A stretch of DNA of 64,000 nucleotides, taken from assembly GCF_029407905.1 (NCBI RefSeq), contig NC_073646.1, positions 15,146,001-15,210,000 of the forward strand. Reading direction: 5' to 3'. Source of the DNA: Bubalus kerabau (Eukaryota; Chordata; Mammalia; Artiodactyla; Bovidae). Each line of letters opens with the position of its first letter. Position 1 is the first letter of the stretch. The position numbers and the translations under genes are program-made. The notes below the pieces were generated by a model. The model was not told where the DNA came from. It saw nothing but the letters and a program-made list of their open reading frames with translations, and made no database searches. Positions 57,240 to 64,000 of the stretch are shown here, piece after piece.

Positions 57240-57678
57240 TCTCCCACAGTAGTCATGTATGGATGTGAGAGTTGAGCCATAAAGAAGGCTGAACGCCGAA
57301 GAATTGATGACTTTTGTGCTGTGATGTTGGAGAAGACTCTTGAGAGTCCCTTGGACTGCAAGGAGGTCAAACCAGTCAGTCCTAAAGGAAATCAATCCTG
57401 AATATTCATTAGAAGGACTGATGCTGAAGCTGAAGCTCCTATACTTTGGCCACGTGATGCAAAGATCTGACTCATTGGAAAAGACCCTGATGCTGGGAAA
57501 GATTGAAGGCAGGAGGAGAAGGGGACAACAGAGGATGAGATGGTTGGATGGCATCACTGACTCCATGGACATGAATTTGAGCAAGCTCTGGGAGATGGCA
57601 AAGGACAAAGAAGCCTGGCATGTTGTAATCCATGGGGTTGCAAAGAGGCGGACACGACTGAGGCAACTGAACAACAGC
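57240..57678 (+). mobile_element. BovB 3' end with exact target duplication
   Basis: GTAGTCATGTATGGATGTGA to GCGGACACGACTGAGGCAAC. Flanked by AACCAGTCATGT at 57228-57239 and 57679-57690, inside a MIR. Confidence 0.92.
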
Positions 57679-57903
57679 AACCAGTCATGTAAACATAGGT
57701 CCATGAGTGAAGGAAGGGAGGGAGGTAAAAATAAATAAATTTTTAAAGGGGTCAATATTTGCTACTTCTTAAGAACTATCATGGTCAATGTCCTGGGAAA
57801 ATTTAAAACATTGTTGGCTTTCTTTACTTTATAGTTTAGTGTTGTTGGACACAGGCACCATAATAGTTTCAAGGCCTCATTTTAAAGGTCCTAATCTGAT
57901 CCC

Positions 57904-58110
57904 AGGTGGCTCAGTGGTAAAGAATCTGCCTACAAAGGCAGGAGACACAGCTTCAATCCCTGGGTCGGGAAGATCCCCTGGAGGAGGAAATGGCAACCCA
58001 CTCCAGTGTTCTTGCCTGGAGAATCCCACAGACAGTGGAGCCTGCTGGGCTACAGTCCACAGGGTTGCAAAGGGTCAGACACGACTTAGTGACTAAGCAC
58101 CAGCATATGG
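57904..58110 (+). mobile_element. Bov-tA SINE
   Basis: Sense Bov-tA; ATCTGATCCC occurs just before it and again at about 58112-58121. Confidence 0.88.
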
Positions 58111-58210
58111 ATCTGATCCCGTCTGCCTTGTCAGTCTGCGGTGAGGATGACTGGAGAGTATTCCTGGAAAGCCCTGTGCACACAGGAAGCACGCAATAAA
58201 AGTCCACTAC

Positions 58211-58402
58211 TGGGGCTTCCCTGGTGGTCCAGTGGCTGAGACTCTGAGCTCCCAATGCAGGGGGGCCAGGTTCAATCCCAGGTCAGGGAACTAGATCCCA
58301 CATGCCTCAATTAAGAGTTTGCATGCTACAACTAAAGATCCTGAGTGCCACAACTGAGATCCAGCACAGCCAGATAAATAAAGTAAATATTTTTTAAAAA
58401 AT
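58211..58402 (+). mobile_element. CHR-type SINE
   Basis: GGGGCTTCCCTGGTGGTCCA, then GGTTCAATCCCAGGTCAGGG, then AGTTTGCATGCTACAACTAA. Confidence 0.85.
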
Positions 58403-58487
58403 CCACTATCACCATTATCACATCTTTGGAAAAGAGAGTGTGAGAGAATTTCCATCAAAAGGTAGTGGGTTGAACACAGGCAGTTGC

Positions 58488-58712
58488 TTCTGCTGCTGCT
58501 GCTAAGTCGCTTCAGTCGTGTCCGACTCTGTGCAACCCCAAAGACGACAGCCCATCAGGCTCCACCTTCCCTGGGATTCTCCAGGCAAGAACACTGGAGT
58601 GGGTTGCCATTTCCTTCCCCAATGCGTGAAAGTGAAAAGTGAACGTGAAGTCGCTCAGTCTTCGACTTAGCGACCCCATGGACTGCAGCCTACCAGGCTC
58701 CTTTGTCCATGG
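58488..58712 (-). mobile_element. BOV-A2 SINE
   Basis: (CTG)n then reverse dimer; the terminal unit is cut after CCTTTGTCCATGG. Confidence 0.88.
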
Positions 58713-58756
58713 TCCTCTTTTCCCAAACCTCATTAAAATGACAGTAAAGGGGTTTT

Positions 58757-59536
58757 GAAAGTGAGTGAAAGTCACTCAGTCATGTCTGACTCTTCACAGC
58801 CCCATGGACTATACAGTCCATGGAATTCTCCAGGCCAGAACAAGCCTTTCTCTTTCCAGGAGATGTTCCCAACCCAGGGATCAAACCCAGGTCTCCCACA
58901 TTGCAGGCGGATTCTTTACCAGCTGAGCTATGAGGGAAGCTTTATTTTTGGGGCTTCAAAATCACTGCAGATGGTGACTGCAGCCATGAAATTAAGAGAC
59001 GCTTGCTCCTTGGAAGAAAAGTTATGACCAACCTAGACAGCATATTAAAAAGCAGAGACATTGCTTTGCTGACAAAGGTCTGTCTAGTCAAAGCTATGGT
59101 TTTTCCAATAGTCATGTATGGATGAGAGAGTTGGACTATAAATAAAGCTGAGTGCTGAAGAATTGATGCTTTTGAACTGTGGTGTTGGAGAAGACTCTTG
59201 AGAGTCCCTTGGACTGCAAGGAGATCAATCCAGTCCATCCTATAGGAAATCAGTCCTGAATATTCATTGGAAGGACTGATACTGAAGCTGAAACTCCAAT
59301 CCTATGGACACCTGACATGAAGAACTGACTCACTGGAAAAGACTCTGATGCTGGGAAAGATTGAAGGTGGGAGAAGAAGGGGACAACAGAGGATGAGATG
59401 GTTGGATGGCATCACTGACTCGATGGACATGAAGTTGAGCAAGCTCCACGAGTTGGTGATGGACAGGGAGGCCTGGCGTGCTGCAGTCCATGAAGTTGCA
59501 AAGAGTCGGACACGACTGAGCGACTGAACTGAACTG
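58757..59536 (+). mobile_element. Composite: reverse Bov-tA joined to BovB 3' end
   Basis: Reverse Bov-tA (58757-58937) runs directly into sense BovB (58938-59536, from GGGGCTTCAAAATCACTGCA to GAACTGAACTG). The pair is flanked by exact AAAGGGGTTTT at 58746-58756 and 59537-59547. Confidence 0.85.
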
Positions 59537-59549
59537 AAAGGGGTTTTTC

Positions 59550-59767
59550 TCAGGCTTTCCACATGGTGCTGGTGGTAAAGAATCCGCCTGCCAATGCAGG
59601 AGATATAAGAGACGTGGGTTTGATCCCTGGGTCTCTAAGATCCCCTGGAGGAGGGCATGGCAACCCACTTTGGTATTCTTGCCTGGAGAATCCCATGGAC
59701 AGAGGAGCCTGGCAGGCTATAGTTTACAGGGCTGCAAAGAGTCGAACACAACTGAACACACATGCAC
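59550..59767 (+). mobile_element. Bov-tA SINE at the same target
   Basis: Sense Bov-tA, flanked by AAAGGGGTTTTTC (59537-59549) and AAAGAGGTTTTTC (59768-59780). Confidence 0.88.
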
Positions 59768-60221
59768 AAAGAGGTTTTTCAAAAATACACGAAACTGTCC
59801 AAATAAGTGGGAGAGGAGAGAAAAACACAACCTGGGAAACCAGCAAACGGGATGAGTGATGACAGTCCCAGGAGACTAAGCTGGTGGTGGAGAAGCAGAG
59901 TCCCCTGCCTCCAGCCCAAACCTCAGTAACGGGCAACCTGGGGCAACCTCAGGAAGAGGGTGGAGGACAATGAAACATGAGGACTGGTTGAATGTCTGTC
60001 TGAGAAGCTGCTAGACACATTCCAGATACCATCTATACTCCCTGTAGCCAAGTGACTGCCCTCCCCACAGCCCACCAAAGGGGGCAGATCAATTCTCTGG
60101 AGAGGGAGAAATAGAAGGTATCTGTCTTGGGGACACCAGGAACAGCAAGAAGACAATATGCAAGTTTCATCCCATAGTTTGAAACCCTCAGCCTCTTCTC
60201 AACTAGATCTTTAAAATGATG

Positions 60222-60444
60222 GTTGTTGTTGTTTAATTGCTAAGTCGTGTCTGACCCTTTTGCGATGCTATGGACTGTAGCCTGCCAGACTCCTCTGTCC
60301 ATGGGATTTTCCAGGCAAGAATACTGGAGTGAGTTGTCATTTCCTCCTCCAGGGGATCTTCCTGACCCAGGGATCAAACCCATGTCTCCTGCGTCTCCTG
60401 CAATGGCAGGCAGGTTTTTACTGCTGAGCCACCAGGAAAGCCCC
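60222..60444 (-). mobile_element. Bov-tA SINE
   Basis: Reverse Bov-tA with a TTGTTGTTG end; AAAATGAT flanks both sides. Confidence 0.9.
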
Positions 60445-60449
60445 AAAAT

Positions 60450-61380
60450 GATAGTAGACAGATCTTTACCCTTCAAGCAGAAGACTGTACAAGACTTCTC
60501 TGAAGAATTTCACTAGCCCAAGAAAAAAGGCTGAAAGATACACTAGGAGTCACCCAACGGAGCAGCCCAGCTTCACCAGCAAGCTCCTCCTGCAAACACG
60601 AAGCTGCCATCAGTTTTTTGGTGCCCATGTGTTAGAGCATCCCAGATGAATGGACAGTCAATGAATCAGCAGGCATTGGAAGAAAGCCACTAACAAGACA
60701 AACATAAATTAAAACAAACAAGTAAGAAATATGCCTATTGGAGGTAACAGGGGCCTACATGTGGAGAAGTACCCTCTAAGAAAAGGAACGTGTATGGAAA
60801 AAGAATGTGATAAGAAAGAAACATTCAGGAAACAGAACATGTTCTTGGAAACTTTTTTTTGGAATGATAGTAGTAATTGAAAACTCAATGGAGATTTATA
60901 AGATAAAGCTGAGGTAACTGCTTAGAAAATAAAAAAGACAAGAGAAAGAGATGAAAATTATAAAAAAAAAATCTGAGAATTCTGGTATAGAAATAAGAAA
61001 ACATCTAGAAAAAGCAGAACAGAGAATACAAAGAAAAAGAAATCATTAAGGACATAATTCAAAAAAATTTCCCAGAATGTAAGGACAGGAATTAAGGACT
61101 ATGAGGATCCACTCAAGTCTCCAGCACAATGAGTAAAAACAGACCCACACCAAATCCAATCATAAACAGGGAGATAAAGATTAAAAAAAAAAAAAAAACA
61201 CTTTCAGAGAAGCAGGAAGGAGGAAATTAAAAAAAAAAAGGTCACATACAAAGGATCAAGAATAAGAACGACTTATATCTTCCCAAAAATGAAACTGAAT
61301 CTCAAAGTTAATGAAGCAATGCCTTAAAAATTTGGAAAGAGAATTATTTCTTGCTTAAAAATGCTTAAAAACTATCTCTT
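60450..61380. other. A-rich intronic stretch, possibly decayed LINE
   Basis: Very A-rich, with poly(A) runs at 61180-61198 and 61228-61239. Phrases such as ACAATGAGTAAAAACAGACC suggest an old LINE, unassigned. Confidence 0.35.
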
Positions 61381-61381
61381 G

Positions 61382-61580
61382 GGATTCCCTTTTGGCTCAG
61401 ATGGTAAAGAATCTGTCTGTGATACAAGGGACCTGGATTCGATCCCTGGGTTGGGAAGATCTCCTGGAGAAGGAAATGGCAACCCTCTCCAGTGTTCTTG
61501 CCCAGAGTATTTTCTATAGACAGAGGAGCCTGAGGTTGCAAAGAGTTGGACATGACTGAGTAACTAACACTTTCACTTCA
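61382..61580 (+). mobile_element. Bov-tA SINE
   Basis: Sense Bov-tA: GGCTCAGATGGTAAAGAATC to GGACATGACTGAGTAACTAA. Confidence 0.9.
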
Positions 61581-61589
61581 CTTTCACAG

Positions 61590-61792
61590 TGAGTGAGTTA
61601 AGTCGCTCAGTTGTGTCCGACTCTTTGCGACCCCATGGACTGTAGCCTAAACAGGTTCTTCTGTCCATGGGATTTTCCAGGCAAGAATACTGGAGTGGGT
61701 TGCCATTTCCTTCTCCAGGAGATCTTCCCGATCCAGGGATTGAACCCGCATTGTAGGCAGACGCTTTACCATCTGAGCCACCAAGGAAGATC
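61590..61792 (-). mobile_element. Bov-tA SINE, inverted against its neighbour
   Basis: Reverse Bov-tA about 10 bp after a sense one: AAGTCGCTCAGTTGTGTCCG to CATCTGAGCCACCAAGGAAG. Confidence 0.9.
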
Positions 61793-61872
61793 CAAGGGCA
61801 GGACTTAGGGAGGGAGAGCCCTGAGGTGAGGTGGAGCTGAGGGTGTATCCCCTACTGGTCACCAGAGGGTAT

Positions 61873-61905
61873 CCATTGACATTGACATTGACATTGACAT
61901 TGACA
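61873..61905 (+). repeat. (CATTGA)n microsatellite
   Basis: Five perfect hexanucleotide units directly before a BovA fragment; probably its tail. Confidence 0.92.
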
Positions 61906-62025
61906 AGTTGCTCAGTCTTGCCGACTCTTTGCAACCCTATGGACTGTTGCCTACCAGGCTCCTCTGTCCATGGGATTTTCCAGGCAAGAGTATTGGAGTG
62001 GGTTGCCATTTCCTTCTCTAGGAAG
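61906..62025 (-). mobile_element. BovA SINE fragment
   Basis: Reverse BovA: GTTGCTCAGTCTTGCCGACT to GGGTTGCCATTTCCTTCTCT. Confidence 0.85.
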
Positions 62026-62029
62026 GTAT

Positions 62030-63320
62030 TCAGGGCAGGTCAAAAGACTCCAGTAGCAATCACTTCCAAAAAGAAGCTATAAATAGGATCTTGAACACAT
62101 ATCTTATATTGTAAGACACATTATAAGAAGATTAACACATTTAGAAGGAGAATTTGTGGTAGAATTAGTGATTAAGTACACAGATACCCAAGTTGGAAAA
62201 AAAAAAAAAGGCAATTACTAACTTCAGGGGAAAGAATAATTTGTACAGGAAAAGGCATCACAAGACTGTGCAGAGCTCAGCTGTGAATGGCATCTTCACA
62301 GTCATGATAATGTAAACTCTGAATATAGCTTTCATCAAAGTCAATATAAAACTACATTGGGAGCTTATGTGATGGGGCATGGTTGCGTGTGTGTTGGGAG
62401 GAGGCTGGAGGACAAAGCAAGGGGGTGATTGAGTGAAATGCGCATGTTCCATGATGAAAAGTCAATAAGTAATGCCTAAAACTGAGGGAGAAATTTAAAA
62501 TACGAGTAATATGTTCAAGTCTCTTAGAGATTACAGTGTTAAACATCCAGAATTCAGTTAAGAGTTGCTAATGGTTATCCCTGGAGAAGGGGAAATGAGA
62601 GAAGCAACCAAGGAGTGATGTTTTTCTTAACAAGCCTCCAGGAATTGTCTAAATCATCTTTATCTACACCTTCAATAAAGACGAAAGCTAAAAGTGTGAA
62701 AAAGGAGTAAGGAATCCCTTTAGGTGTGTAATATTCTAGCAGCATGCAGAACAGTGCACACGAAATGTTACTATTTGTGGGGAAGACTTGGGAATAAAGA
62801 AATGGATGCGTATCTTCAGACATGTGCAGAAAATATCTCTAGGAGAGTATCTAAGAATATCTAATAAACTAGAATAATAACCCCACGGTTATCTCTGGGG
62901 AGGCAGACTAGGAGTCTTGAGCACAAGTGTTGAAAGGGAGAATGGTCAGCTTTTGAATTTGAATCCATCATCTCTCCAAAAACAAAAAAAACACTGGGAA
63001 ATGTAAAAAGTAAATATGATATCATTTACACATACACATATATATGACATATTTTAAATGCTGACTTCTCTCAATGTCTCCTCCCCACTGGGGCCTGGCT
63101 GCCTTTGGGGAGGGGCTTGTGAATGAATTATGTCTTAGAAATCCCCTCCCTTATTCCCAGCTCCCCTGTTACTATTCTCAGCCAGAATGCTCCGCCCTCC
63201 CCTTTCCCCTCTTAAGGAGTCATCAGGCTTTGGTAACTCCCCACCCCTCTTGGACAACCCACCCCACCCATCCTGACCCTGGTCAGCGCTTTTCTTTTTT
63301 TAAAAAGAGTTTTTAATTTT
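62030..63320. other. Intronic sequence, no gene supported
   Basis: A/T-rich to 63060, then C/T-rich. No SINE, exon or RNA gene recognised. Confidence 0.4.
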
Positions 63321-63324
63321 AAAA

Positions 63325-63455
63325 ACTTTTTTTTTTTTTTTTTTGGCCGGGCTGAGCAGCATACAGGATCTCAGTTCCCTGGCTAGGGAATCGAACCTGT
63401 ACTCCCTGCAGTAGAAGCATGGAGTCTTCATCACTGGAGCACCAGGGAGGCCCGT
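63325..63455 (-). mobile_element. CHR-type SINE with poly(T)
   Basis: Poly(T), then GGCCGGGCTGAGCAGCATAC, then AGGGAATCGAACCTGTACTC, then GGAGCACCAGGGAGGCCC. Confidence 0.8.
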
Positions 63456-63459
63456 GGTT

Positions 63460-64000
63460 CTTTTCTTTCAACAACTCTGAGAGTTAACTGAGCAGTTACT
63501 CCATACCAGGCACCAGCAAATATGCCAGAGATTCCATGATGAGCAGAGAGACAAGCATGGTGTTTGTGGGTTTCATGGAGTTTAGGGGGCCTCGGGAACT
63601 TAAGAGTCCACGCAACTCTTTTAAACATTTCGTGTTCGATGAATGCGTTCTCCAATCCTATCTCTTCACACGCCATCCTGTTTCACAAAGGACTTGAAGA
63701 GGAAGACATAGCTACTGACTTAATGCCTCCAACAAAATAGAAAGTTCAGTGTGATCCCAGCCAAGTGACTGGGTAGCCTGGGACAGCAACATTCACCAAC
63801 AGAGTCACAAACCGGGCCCACGCGTTCCTTCACAAAAACCAAATTCCCACTTTATAAAGAAAAAGGAAAGATTTTTCCTAAGCTTTTATTTTTTTCTCCT
63901 TGATTTTTTTTTTTTTTTTTTGGAGATGTTTTTCACTGGAGTTTGTCATCACTCATTTGCCAGAAAGCACCAGGTAAGGCCAAAACAAATGCATACATAG
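63460..64000. other. Intronic sequence at window end
   Basis: No feature recognised apart from a poly(T) near 63905-63922. MYH11's next upstream exon is not reached. Confidence 0.4.

Noticed and set aside
61873..61905. Repeated TTGACA resembling bacterial -35 boxes
   Set aside because: A hexanucleotide microsatellite at a SINE end in a ruminant intron; no bacterial context.
46308..64000. Search for the start-codon exon and the 157-nt second coding exon of MYH11
   Set aside because: No match to [20 protein letters not shown]-type or N-terminal coding sequence was seen; they must lie beyond the right end.

Overview
This is a eukaryotic, ruminant genomic window, most likely cattle or another bovid. 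It is dense in ruminant-specific retroposons (BovB LINE and the BovA, BOV-A2 and Bov-tA SINEs derived from it, CHR-type tRNA SINEs, L1-BT 3' ends) on a background of older mammalian repeats (MIR, L2, old L1, MER5A, MER20, Tigger). By synteny knowledge the locus would be on cattle chromosome 25; the chromosome is inference.

The only protein-coding gene I can support is MYH11, smooth-muscle myosin heavy chain, on the minus strand. Its 5' side lies to the right and its 3' side to the left. Sixteen constitutive coding exons and one 21-nt alternative exon are present, from the 28-nt exon at 46280-46307 down to the converter/IQ exon at 756-916. Together the constitutive exons carry 1909 nt. This equals codons 168-804 in human SM-A numbering, with every splice phase joining in frame and every intron GT-AG. 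That covers most of the motor domain: P-loop, loop 1, switch I, switch II/relay, loop 2, actin-binding region, reactive-cysteine helices, converter and the start of the IQ motif. The start-codon exon, the next 157-nt exon and all rod exons are outside the window. The paralogue is MYH11 rather than MYH9 or MYH10 because of the RTGVLAHLEEERDLK and DVIMAFQAMCRGYLARK stretches and the 7-residue QGPSFAY loop-1 exon of the SM-B isoform.

Layout: 0.7-13.3 kb holds closely spaced motor exons, with a (GGAT)n minisatellite beside one donor. From 13.3 to 23.1 kb is a large intron with many SINEs and a local inverted duplication. From 23.1 to 35.2 kb lie the exons from the upper 50-kDa domain back to the P-loop, including the SM-B exon. 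From 35.2 to 46.3 kb is an 11-kb intron holding a nearly full-length decayed BovB with a SINE inside it. From 46.3 to 64.0 kb is intron only. It contains a GC/CpG-rich patch at 53.6-54.3 kb with a GC box and a perfect CArG box, then a region of stacked retroposons.

I found no RNA gene, CRISPR array or novel gene system. The points most worth checking are the regulatory context of the SM-B exon (three TGCATG motifs downstream), the CArG-containing CpG-rich intronic patch, the 180-bp inverted duplication near 19.7 kb, a BovB fragment almost touching an exon acceptor, and two targets that were each hit twice by retroposons. Exon numbers below follow the human gene (exon 4 = 28 nt) and are tentative; residue numbers assume no indels relative to human.
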